DNA of 6,769 nt from an uncultured Comamonadaceae bacterium (GCA_946482115.1 CAMLQP010000164.1:1-6769); one strand, 5' to 3'; shown: positions 1-5,567, numbered from the stretch's first letter. Translations and numbers: made by a program. Notes: generated by a model not told the origin, from the sequence alone.

Positions 1-150
1 CTGGGTGCCCTGGGCGGCCATCACGGCCGGCGAGGCGTAGTTCTCGCTGGCGATCAGCTCGATATGGTGTTCCTGGCGCGCGTTTTCGGCCTGGATGGCG
101 GCAAACAGCTCAGGGTCGGTCTGTTCGATGAGGATGCGGCGGTCGTACAT
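1..150 (-). CDS. glyA: Serine hydroxymethyltransferase, N-terminal 50 codons (cut by window edge)
   Basis: The enzyme is PLP-dependent and interconverts serine plus tetrahydrofolate with glycine plus 5,10-methylene-tetrahydrofolate in the cytoplasm, the main source of one-carbon units. The visible part begins [16 protein letters not shown] and holds the family hallmark [20 protein letters not shown] at residues 29-48. The Ser at residue 35 has the same number as Ser35 of E. coli GlyA in the LIASENY motif, an active-site residue. Full-length family members are about 415 residues, so roughly an eighth is here and the catalytic lysine lies outside the window. The ATG at 148-150 is chosen because it gives the usual Burkholderiales N-terminus; no convincing Shine-Dalgarno precedes it, and a TTG six codons upstream (166-168) is a weaker alternative. 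The gene lies 205 bases downstream of the transglycosylase on the same strand. Two GC-rich hairpins in that gap suggest it has its own leader. Confidence 0.95.
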   Translation of the reverse strand, partial: MYDRRILIEQTDPELFAAIQAENARQEHHIELIASENYASPAVMAAQGTQ

Positions 151-277
151 GGTGTGGCAGTCCGTCAAGACGTGGATCCCCGCGCGTGGTGGCGACGACA
201 GGGGCTGCCCAGGCGAACGGCTGAACACCGGACAGGCCGGCGGTGCGCTTCCCCGTGGTGGTCCACGTCCGCGCGGG

Positions 278-300
278 CGCCCGGGCCAGAGGGCCGGGCG
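278..300. repeat. Strong GC hairpin in the glyA upstream region
   Basis: The ten-base arms 278-287 and 291-300 pair with a single G-G mismatch and a three-base AGA loop. Neither strand has a T-run after it, so it is not a classical rho-independent terminator. On the minus strand it lies between the transglycosylase stop and the glyA start, so it would sit in a glyA leader transcript or in the 3' end of the transglycosylase mRNA. It could stabilise RNA, hinder read-through, or be a by-product of very high GC content. Confidence 0.45.
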
Positions 301-331
301 TCGCGCCTATCGCCAGTCGCGCACGGGCCAG

Positions 332-340
332 AGTTTATCA
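332..340 (-). promoter_or_regulatory. Possible extended -10 element for glyA
   Basis: On the minus strand the sequence reads TGATAAACT, a TGn extension followed by TAAACT, which matches four of six positions of TATAAT. There is no good -35 box at the expected distance. It is the only AT-leaning spot in an otherwise GC-rich gap. Transcription would begin near 325 and give a glyA leader of about 175 bases. This is weak evidence; glyA might instead be read from the transglycosylase promoter. Confidence 0.25.
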
Positions 341-354
341 GGCCGCGGGCGGCC
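341..354 (-). terminator. Weak terminator-like hairpin just after the transglycosylase stop
   Basis: Six-base arms GGCCGC and GCGGCC (341-346 and 349-354) form a near-perfect palindrome right beyond the TGA stop. On the minus strand it is followed by TGATAAAC and not a T-run, so intrinsic termination would be poor. It may serve as a 3'-end stabiliser or a pause site. If it does not terminate, transcription continues into glyA. Confidence 0.25.
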
Positions 355-355
355 C

Positions 356-1207
356 TCAGGAGCGGGCGGCGGTGTGCGGGGGCAGCAGCGCGGCCGCTTC
401 GGTCTCGGTGCCTTCGGCCGGCACGGAAACCGGCGTGGAGCTGGCCGCGGGCAGGCCGGGCGCCACCACCCGCAGCGGCACGCTGCGGCCCAGGGCCACG
501 CCCTGGATGCGCTGGTGCTCGGACAGCACCTTGTTGATGTAGTCGCTGCCATCGCTGCTGACCGCGCCCACGTACAGGCGCAGGCCGCCCTCGACGGAGC
601 CGGTGCGGCGCACGTACTCGTGCAGCACCTGGGCGCCCACGCGCAGGTTGGTCACGGGGTCGAAGGCGGCGAAGCGGCCGCCGAAGTCCTCGTACTTGTC
701 GGTGTGCACGCGGGTCATCACCTGCATCAGGCCCTGCGCACCCACCGCGCTCTGCGCGAACGGGTTGAAGCTCGACTCGACCGCCATCACCGCCAGCAGC
801 AGGGTGGGGTCCAGCTTGATCTTGGCACCGATCTCGAAGGCCTCGGCCACCAGCGCGCCCAGCGGTTCGGGCGCGACGCGGTACTTGCGGCTCAGCCACA
901 GGGCCACCTTGGCCTGGTCGGCCGGCAGCTCGCTGGGCGCCACGGCGCTCACGCGGTCGGCCGCCGTCGGGTCGGCGGGCAGCAGTTCGGTGCTGCTCTG
1001 GCGGTCCAGCAGCCAGCCCAGCAGGCGCTGCTCGGCGCTGTCGCGAAGGTCGGCCCGCAGGCCGAGGGTCAGCAGGCCCACGGCGAGCAGCATGCCCATG
1101 AGGGCCAGCCCGTTGTGGGTGATGTCGAAGAAGCCACGGGCCGTGTCCTGGGCAAAAGCCTTCAGGCTCGACGTGGCCACCTGTTGCCAGGATTTCTGCG
1201 CTGTCAT
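356..1207 (-). CDS. Membrane-anchored lytic transglycosylase, SLT domain (283 aa)
   Basis: Lytic transglycosylases cleave the MurNAc-GlcNAc bond of peptidoglycan in the periplasm, leaving 1,6-anhydro-MurNAc ends. Residues 33-50 (GLALMGMLLAVGLLTLGL) form one N-terminal membrane span without a clear cleavage site, so the protein is likely anchored with a periplasmic C-terminus. Residues 51-110 look like a helical linker. The SLT domain covers about 115-232. It has the catalytic Glu144 in VESSFNPFAQS, then GAQGLMQVM (156-164), and DPVTNLRVGAQVL (183-195), which is typical of the family. The usual AYNAG motif is replaced by LYVGA (211-215). The tail from about 245 is low in complexity (Pro, Ala, Thr, Glu). 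The ATG at 1205-1207 is firmly set by AAGGAG six bases upstream. The gene is divergent from the DUF748 gene and codirectional with glyA. A specific name such as mltE or slt is not justified by what is visible. Confidence 0.9.
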   Translation of the reverse strand: MTAQKSWQQVATSSLKAFAQDTARGFFDITHNGLALMGMLLAVGLLTLGLRADLRDSAEQRLLGWLLDRQSSTELLPADPTAADRVSAVAPSELPADQAKVALWLSRKYRVAPEPLGALVAEAFEIGAKIKLDPTLLLAVMAVESSFNPFAQSAVGAQGLMQVMTRVHTDKYEDFGGRFAAFDPVTNLRVGAQVLHEYVRRTGSVEGGLRLYVGAVSSDGSDYINKVLSEHQRIQGVALGRSVPLRVVAPGLPAASSTPVSVPAEGTETEAAALLPPHTAARS

Positions 1208-1213
1208 AGCACG

Positions 1214-1219
1214 CTCCTT
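1214..1219 (-). promoter_or_regulatory. Shine-Dalgarno AAGGAG of the transglycosylase
   Basis: The minus strand reads AAGGAG, then six bases, then ATG at 1207-1205. This near-perfect site fixes the start and rules out the longer reading that begins at the TTG near 1357. Confidence 0.9.
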
Positions 1220-1280
1220 TCTACGCGCGCTCCGCCTTCTGTGAAGAAGCCCCGGAGCGGGCTTTGATTGGGGGTCGCCA

Positions 1281-1312
1281 TCGGGGCTTTCACCGGCTGG
1301 TGTCAGCCCCGA
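1281..1312. repeat. Inverted repeat, long hairpin in the transglycosylase leader
   Basis: The outer arms TCGGGGCT (1281-1288) and AGCCCCGA (1305-1312) are perfectly complementary. Inside them, after a 2x2 internal loop, CACC (1291-1294) pairs with GGTG (1299-1302) around the four-base loop GGCT. On the mRNA strand the internal loop opposes GA with AA, the kind of purine mismatch common in structured RNAs. The core shares TTTCACC and GGTGTC with a second hairpin at 1449-1475. Confidence 0.6.
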
Positions 1313-1366
1313 CTTAGCCGGGTTCGGCAGCGTTGAGGGTTTACCCGTATGGGGCAAAACCGGCGA

Positions 1367-1395
1367 ATGCTAGGGAGTCTTTCATATCTTGTCAA
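1367..1395 (-). promoter_or_regulatory. Sigma-70-type promoter for the transglycosylase
   Basis: On the minus strand a perfect -35 box TTGACA (1395-1390) is followed after exactly 17 bases by TAGCAT (1372-1367), which matches four of six positions of TATAAT. It lies in an AT-rich island (about 1380-1440) that contrasts sharply with its surroundings. The predicted start is near 1360, pointing into the transglycosylase leader. Its -35 box overlaps that of an opposing promoter. Confidence 0.6.
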
Positions 1396-1419
1396 TTTTA
1401 AAAATAGGATTTTTATAAT
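1389..1419 (+). promoter_or_regulatory. Sigma-70-type promoter reading right, towards the DUF748 gene
   Basis: The plus strand has TTGTCA (1389-1394, five of six of the -35 consensus) and a perfect TATAAT (1414-1419). The spacer is 19 bases, longer than the ideal 17, so strength may depend on an activator or on DNA topology. Transcription would begin near 1426 and cross the hairpins, the repeats and the terminator at 1747-1783 before reaching the DUF748 gene. Its -35 box shares five bases (1390-1394) with the minus-strand promoter. Confidence 0.5.
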
Positions 1420-1448
1420 CAAAAAGGATATAAGAGAGTGGTCGCTTT

Positions 1449-1475
1449 CACCGGCTGCCAGACGGCATGCGGGTG
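1449..1475. repeat. Second copy of the CACC...GGTG hairpin
   Basis: CACC (1449-1452) pairs with GGTG (1472-1475). The interior GCTGCC (1454-1459) pairs with GGCATGC (1464-1470) with one bulged base and loop AGAC. Its left flank GCTTTCACCGGCTG (1444-1457) is a 14-base exact copy of 1286-1299, and GGTGTC follows on the right in both copies. The two copies lie on either side of the divergent promoters. Confidence 0.5.
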
Positions 1476-1497
1476 TCGGAAGGGGCCTCCGTTGGTC

Positions 1498-1507
1498 GGA
1501 AAACCGG
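1498..1507 (+). repeat. GGAAAACCGG repeat, copy 1
   Basis: Exact ten-base direct repeat with 1521-1530, spaced 23 bases start to start, about two helical turns. A shorter version (AAAACCGG) occurs at 1356-1363, just downstream of the minus-strand promoter. The spacing and placement suit a binding site for a regulatory protein, though no regulator is identified. Confidence 0.4.
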
Positions 1508-1520
1508 AGTATTTACAGAG

Positions 1521-1530
1521 GGAAAACCGG
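1521..1530 (+). repeat. GGAAAACCGG repeat, copy 2
   Basis: Second exact copy of the decamer at 1498-1507. It lies 37 bases upstream of the -35 box of the possible small-RNA promoter at 1567, so a protein bound here could contact polymerase at that promoter. This is inference from position only. Confidence 0.4.
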
Positions 1531-1566
1531 CTCAATAAGCCCCCTTCCTTCGATTGAAAATCGGAA

Positions 1567-1595
1567 TTGAGTTCCCGTGGCGCCAGGCGTAAGCT
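1567..1595 (+). promoter_or_regulatory. Possible promoter of the 1602-1783 transcript
   Basis: TTGAGT (1567-1572, four of six) is separated by exactly 17 bases from TAAGCT (1590-1595, three of six). The predicted start is near 1602, right at the first base of a hairpin. Each box alone is weak, and the case rests on spacing and on the terminator downstream. The stronger TATAAT promoter at 1389-1419 could supply the same transcript from further upstream. Confidence 0.3.
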
Positions 1596-1601
1596 AGGGG
1601 C

Positions 1602-1783
1602 GTCCGTCTAGCGATGGACAACCACCCGCATCACAGTCCGCCTGTTTTGCCGGTGTCCCCTCGGGGGCAATCCCTTGCCTCCAGGCCGGTGCGACATCCA
1701 ACTCCATCGGTCGAAACCCGACGGCATGAGCTTTGGGCCCGCCGTCAACCCCGGTGGCCTCAACCACCGGGGTTTCATTTTTT
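1602..1783 (+). ncRNA. Candidate small RNA or attenuated leader, about 180 bases
   Basis: No plausible gene is present, yet the stretch ends in a strong rho-independent terminator. It contains successive hairpins: 1602-1619 (seven pairs, loop TAGC), 1663-1682 (eight pairs with one G-U, loop TCCC), 1704-1724 (six pairs and one mismatch), 1720-1746 (GACGGC with GCCGTC), then the terminator. Several are mutually exclusive: 1663-1669 can pair with 1654-1660 instead, and 1718-1724 can pair on either side. CCGGTG at 1650-1655 and at 1686-1691 could pair with CACCGG (1765-1770) and undo the terminator. C-rich unpaired stretches could bind Shine-Dalgarno sequences. It does not match 6S, SRP, tmRNA, RNase P or riboswitch consensus sequences as I know them. 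Whether it is a free sRNA or a leader of the DUF748 mRNA is open. Confidence 0.45.
1747..1783 (+). terminator. Strong rho-independent terminator without an upstream gene
   Basis: A perfect 11-pair stem AACCCCGGTGG / CCACCGGGGTT (1747-1757 and 1764-1774) with a six-base loop CCTCAA is followed by TCATTTTTT to 1783. The T-run exists only on the plus strand. It stands 46 bases before the DUF748 start, the usual place for an attenuator, and no rightward gene ends before it. Confidence 0.85.
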
Positions 1784-1793
1784 GGAGCCGCCG

Positions 1794-1814
1794 ATGGGCA
1801 AACGGCCCGGATGA
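1794..1814 (+). CDS. Possible six-codon leader ORF (MGKRPG) before the DUF748 gene
   Basis: GGAG (1784-1787) directly after the terminator T-run sits six bases before ATG 1794-1796, a much better initiation signal than the one before the long gene. The ORF reads MGKRPG and stops at TGA 1812-1814. That stop is in the same frame as the DUF748 gene, whose ATG follows 15 bases later. Ribosomes ending here could re-initiate downstream, giving translational coupling. The peptide resembles no attenuator peptide I know, and the ORF may be chance. Confidence 0.35.
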   Translation: MGKRPG

Positions 1815-1829
1815 GCGACACTTCGGCGC

Positions 1830-4800
1830 ATGAAGAAGCTTGCAGCGGCATTCCGGGCGTGGTGGGGGCGGCAGGGGCGGTGGACGCGTCGCGGCGTCCG
1901 GGCCCTGGCCGGGTTGGTAGCGTTGTGGGTGGTGGCCTGGGCGGCGGTGCCGCCGCTGCTGAAATGGCAGCTCGAAAAACAGGCCTCGGACATTCTGGGG
2001 CGCGCCGTCACGGTGGAGCGGGTGCGCTTTTCCCCCTGGTCGCTCGAGCTGGAGCTGCAGGGCCTGCGCATCGCCGCGCAGGATGCGGAGGCCGAACCCC
2101 AGGTCGAGATCGCCCGGCTCTATGTCGACGCCGAACTGCAGTCGATGCTGCGCCTGGCACCGGTGATCGACGCGATCCAGGTCGATCAGCCCCGCGTGCG
2201 CGTGCGCCATGTGGGCGAAGGCCGCTACGACTTCGACGACGTGCTGCAGCGTCTGGCCGATCGGCCCCGGTCGGAGAGCGACGAACCGGTGCGTTTTGCG
2301 CTTTACAACCTGCGGCTGACCGGAGGTGCCGTCGCCTTCGACGACCAGCCGGTGGGCGCGGTGCACCGGCTTGAGCGGCTCGAACTCGCGATCCCGTTCC
2401 TGAGCAACCTGGGCTCGCAGCGCGAGGTGGTGACCCAGCCGCACCTGGCCTTCGAGCTCAACGGCAGCCGTTTCGACTCCCAGGCCGAAACCACACCCTT
2501 CGCCGAAACCCGCGCCACCGAGGCGCAGCTGGCGCTCAACGACCTGGATCTCGCCCCTTACCTCGGCTACTGGCCGGCCAGTCTGCCGGTCAAGCCCGCC
2601 ACCGGGCGGCTGCAGGCCCGGCTGCGGGTGGATTTCGAGCAGCAGGGCGACCGCCCCACGGTCAAGCTGGGCGGCGAGGTCACGCTGGAGAACTTCAGGC
2701 TGCAGCAGGGCAGCGCCGACCTGCTGGCCTGGGAGCGCCTGAGCGTCAAGCTGGCCGACGTGCGCCCGCTGGAGCGCCATATCAGCCTGGAGCGGGTGGA
2801 CTGGCAGGCCCCGCGCGTCTGGCTGGGCCGCGCGGCCGACGGGCAGACCAATATAGAGCGCCTGCTGGCGAAGCTGCCCCGGGGCGCCGCCGGCGAGCCC
2901 GGCAAAGCCGCCCCGGCCGAGGCGCCGTCCGCACCTGGCTGGACCGTTGCCGTCGGTGAATTCCATCTGAAGGCCGGCCGCGTCGACTGGAGCGACCAGG
3001 CGCTCAAGCCGGCGTTCGCCACGGCGGTGGAAGACCTCGACCTGCGGGTGCGCGAGATCACCTGGCCCGTGAAGGCGCCCATGCCGCTGAACCTGGCCCT
3101 GCGCCACCAGGGCGGCACGCTGCAGGCCGAGGGCCGGGCCACCGACCGGGAGGCCGAGGCCGCGCTCGAGCTCAAGGGCCTGGCGCTGGCGGACGCCACC
3201 CCCTATCTGCGCGAGGTGCTGACCCAGCCGGTCAAGGGCGAACTGGCGGCCCGCGCGCGCCTGGGCTGGCGCGCTGGCGAAGGCCCGGACGCCGGGCCCC
3301 GCGTGCATCTGGATGAGCTGACGCTGGTCGATCTGCAACTGGGCAGCGGCAAGGAACTGCCCGCAGCGCTGCGGCAGCTGCGCGTGGCCGAGGCCGAGCT
3401 CCAGCTCAACGCCCGCCGCCTGAACCTCGGCAAGGTGCTGCTCGACCGGCCCCAGGTGCTGGCGTCGCGCGACCCGCAAGGCCGCTGGATGGTGCAGCAG
3501 TGGCTGCGCGCGCCGGCCGGTGCAGCTGCCACGCCCGCCGACACCAGGCCGCCACCGGGCGCCGCACCCCCGGAATGGGCCCTGGGCTGGTCTTCGGTCG
3601 ATATCAAGGACGGCAGCGTGCGTCTGGAGGACCGCCTGACGGCCCGGCCCGTGCGCATGACGCTGGGCAGCCTGCAGTTCAGCGCCGGCGCCTGGCAGTC
3701 CGACGCCGCTGGCCGCACGCCGCTGTCGCTGGATGTCCGGGTGGCCGGCTCCAGCCGCTCGCGCGCCGACCCGGGCCGCCTGCAGGTGCAGGGCCAGCTG
3801 GGCTGGAAACCCGGCACGCCGCAGCCCGACGTGACGGCCAGCGCCCGGGTGACCGCCACCGCCTTGCCCGTGCACGCCCTCGAACCCTATGCCAGCGAGT
3901 ACCTGAATCTGGAACTGCTGCGCGCCGACGCCGGCTACCGGGGGCAGGTGGAAGCCGGCTGGACGGCCGTCGGCCTGCGGCTGGCCGCCAGCGGCGACCT
4001 GGTGGTGGACGAATTCCGCGCCAACACCCTGTCGCCCAGCGAGGAGCTGCTGGCCTGGAAAGCCCTGAACCTGCGCGGGCTGCAGCTCGCCCTCGCGCCC
4101 GGCCAGCCGCTGCGGCTGCAGGTGGCCGAGACCGCGCTGACCGACTGGTACGCCCGCATCGCCATCGATGCCACCGGCCGCATCAACCTGCAAGACCTGC
4201 TGAAGCCCGCGCCCGGCGCGCCAGGCGCGCCCGTGGCGGCGGCGCCGGCTGCCGCACCCGCGGCACCGCCGGCTGCCACCGTCGCAACGGCTGCCGCACC
4301 GAACGCCCCGGCCGCGCCGGCCACCGCCGCCGGCCCCGCGCCCGACCTGCGTTTCGGCCCCATGGCACTGGTCAACGGCCGGGTGCTGTTCTCCGACCAG
4401 TTCATCAAGCCCAACTACCGCGCCAACCTCAGCGAACTCACCGGCAAGCTCAGCGCCTTCTCCAACCAGCCGGGCGCCGGCGGCGCGGTGGAGCTGGCCG
4501 ACCTGGAACTGCTGGGCCGCGTGGAGGGCACGGCCACGCTCGATCTGCGCGGGCGCATCAATCCGCTGGCCCAGCCGCTGGCGCTGGACGTCACCGGCAA
4601 GGTGCGCGACCTGGAGTTGCCGCCGCTGTCACCCTACAGCGCCAAGTACGCCGGCTACGGCATCGAGCGCGGCAAGCTCAGCGTGAACGTGGCCTACCGC
4701 ATCACGCCCGACGGCCAGCTCACCGCCAGCAACCAGATCATCCTGAACCAGCTCGCCTTTGGTGAGCGCGTGGAGGGCAGCGACGCGCCCAACCTGCCGG

Positions 4801-5567
4801 TCAAGCTGGCCGTGGCGCTGCTGGCCGACCGCAATGGCGTGATCGACATCAACCTGCCCATCAGCGGTTCCATGAACGACCCGCAGTTCAGCATCGGGCC
4901 GGTGATCGTGCGCGCCGTCTTCAACCTGATCGGCAAGGCCCTCACCGCGCCATTCGCCCTGCTGGCCAGCGCGCTGGGCGGCGGGGGCGAGGACAGCGCC
5001 CAGGTCTCGTTCGCGCCGGGCAGCGCGCGGCTCGACGCCGAGGCCAGGTCCCGCCTGGACGGCGTGGCCAAGGCCCTGACCGACCGGCCCGCGCTGCGCC
5101 TGACCGTGGTCGGTCACAGCGACCTGGAAACCGAACGTCAGGCCTACCAGCGCGAGCGCGTGGCCGAGCTGGTGCGCGCCGAGAAGCGCCGCGCGCTCAC
5201 GCGCACTGGCGCGGCCGCCGACGGCGAGATCACCGTCAGCGCCGAGGAATACCCCAGCTTGCTGCGTGCCGTGTACCGCCGTGCCGACATCACCAAGCCG
5301 CGCAACGTGATCGGCATGGCCAAGGACATCCCGCCGTCCGAGATGGAGGCGCTGCTGATGACCAGCGTGCCGGTGACTGGCGACGCCATGCGCGAGCTGG
5401 CCCTGCAGCGCGGCGTGGCGGTGCGCGACTATCTGGTCTCGCGCCAGCTGTCCACCGAGCGCGTCTTCATGGGCGCACCGCAGGGCGCGGGGCAGGGCGG
5501 GGAGCAGAAGGCCGAAGGCGCCAAGGCCGCCGGTCCGCGTGCGGATTTGCAACTCTCGACGCGCTAG
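1830..5567 (+). CDS. DUF748 / AsmA-like envelope protein with OmpA-like C-terminus (1245 aa)
   Basis: This is a large envelope protein of the DUF748 family, related to AsmA, YhdP and TamB, which form long beta-groove bridges thought to carry phospholipids between inner and outer membrane. Its own substrate is unknown. Residues 22-40 are a signal anchor, followed by WQLEKQASDILGRAVTVERV, a typical AsmA-type opening. Four modules repeat a GxVxxxD-type motif at residues 166, 383, 595 and 850. Each is preceded by a disordered linker (about 143-153, 350-370, 561-583, 792-838), the last being almost pure Ala/Pro. Residues about 935-1050 are the best-conserved DUF748 part (AGYGIERGKL, then VALLADRNGVIDINLPISGS). 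Residues about 1057-1215 look OmpA-like (SFAPGSARLDAEARSRLDGV, later LALQRGVAVRDYLVSRQLS). The ATG at 1830 is the only start available: an in-frame TGA lies at 1812, and the Shine-Dalgarno is poor. The DUF349 gene follows after 68 bases. Confidence 0.88.
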   Translation: MKKLAAAFRAWWGRQGRWTRRGVRALAGLVALWVVAWAAVPPLLKWQLEKQASDILGRAVTVERVRFSPWSLELELQGLRIAAQDAEAEPQVEIARLYVDAELQSMLRLAPVIDAIQVDQPRVRVRHVGEGRYDFDDVLQRLADRPRSESDEPVRFALYNLRLTGGAVAFDDQPVGAVHRLERLELAIPFLSNLGSQREVVTQPHLAFELNGSRFDSQAETTPFAETRATEAQLALNDLDLAPYLGYWPASLPVKPATGRLQARLRVDFEQQGDRPTVKLGGEVTLENFRLQQGSADLLAWERLSVKLADVRPLERHISLERVDWQAPRVWLGRAADGQTNIERLLAKLPRGAAGEPGKAAPAEAPSAPGWTVAVGEFHLKAGRVDWSDQALKPAFATAVEDLDLRVREITWPVKAPMPLNLALRHQGGTLQAEGRATDREAEAALELKGLALADATPYLREVLTQPVKGELAARARLGWRAGEGPDAGPRVHLDELTLVDLQLGSGKELPAALRQLRVAEAELQLNARRLNLGKVLLDRPQVLASRDPQGRWMVQQWLRAPAGAAATPADTRPPPGAAPPEWALGWSSVDIKDGSVRLEDRLTARPVRMTLGSLQFSAGAWQSDAAGRTPLSLDVRVAGSSRSRADPGRLQVQGQLGWKPGTPQPDVTASARVTATALPVHALEPYASEYLNLELLRADAGYRGQVEAGWTAVGLRLAASGDLVVDEFRANTLSPSEELLAWKALNLRGLQLALAPGQPLRLQVAETALTDWYARIAIDATGRINLQDLLKPAPGAPGAPVAAAPAAAPAAPPAATVATAAAPNAPAAPATAAGPAPDLRFGPMALVNGRVLFSDQFIKPNYRANLSELTGKLSAFSNQPGAGGAVELADLELLGRVEGTATLDLRGRINPLAQPLALDVTGKVRDLELPPLSPYSAKYAGYGIERGKLSVNVAYRITPDGQLTASNQIILNQLAFGERVEGSDAPNLPVKLAVALLADRNGVIDINLPISGSMNDPQFSIGPVIVRAVFNLIGKALTAPFALLASALGGGGEDSAQVSFAPGSARLDAEARSRLDGVAKALTDRPALRLTVVGHSDLETERQAYQRERVAELVRAEKRRALTRTGAAADGEITVSAEEYPSLLRAVYRRADITKPRNVIGMAKDIPPSEMEALLMTSVPVTGDAMRELALQRGVAVRDYLVSRQLSTERVFMGAPQGAGQGGEQKAEGAKAAGPRADLQLSTR

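Larger units (their letters stand above)
1208..1360 (-). promoter_or_regulatory. Structured 5' leader of the transglycosylase mRNA
   Basis: If the minus-strand promoter at 1367-1395 is used, the transglycosylase mRNA carries about 150 untranslated bases. The leader holds a long hairpin (1281-1312) and a second small one with arms 1247-1252 and 1259-1264, and ends in a strong ribosome binding site. No known riboswitch consensus was recognised with confidence. The length and folding leave room for post-transcriptional control of a cell-wall hydrolase, but that is inference. Confidence 0.45.

Noticed and set aside
95..1267. A 390-codon plus-strand frame over glyA and the transglycosylase
   Set aside because: It is a shadow of two recognised minus-strand genes and crosses their intergenic gap; its composition is unlike a real protein.
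1313..1327. CCGAACCCGGCTAAG on the minus strand, reminiscent of the conserved 3' segment of the ydaO (c-di-AMP) riboswitch
   Set aside because: The rest of the consensus is missing or in the wrong order, and c-di-AMP signalling is not expected in this group. A covariance search would settle it.
356..1357. Longer transglycosylase starting at a TTG near 1357
   Set aside because: The extra 50 residues are Pro/Arg-rich, a TTG at the predicted transcription start would have almost no leader, and the internal ATG has a perfect ribosome site.
1704..1724. Stem with a seven-base loop TCGAAAC that resembles a tRNA T-arm
   Set aside because: No acceptor stem, anticodon arm or CCA context surrounds it.
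1608..4193. An 861-codon open frame on the minus strand opposite the DUF748 gene
   Set aside because: It lies antisense to a recognisable protein, its translation is Gly/Gln/Arg/His-rich without domains, and long antisense frames are expected in DNA with GC-rich third positions.
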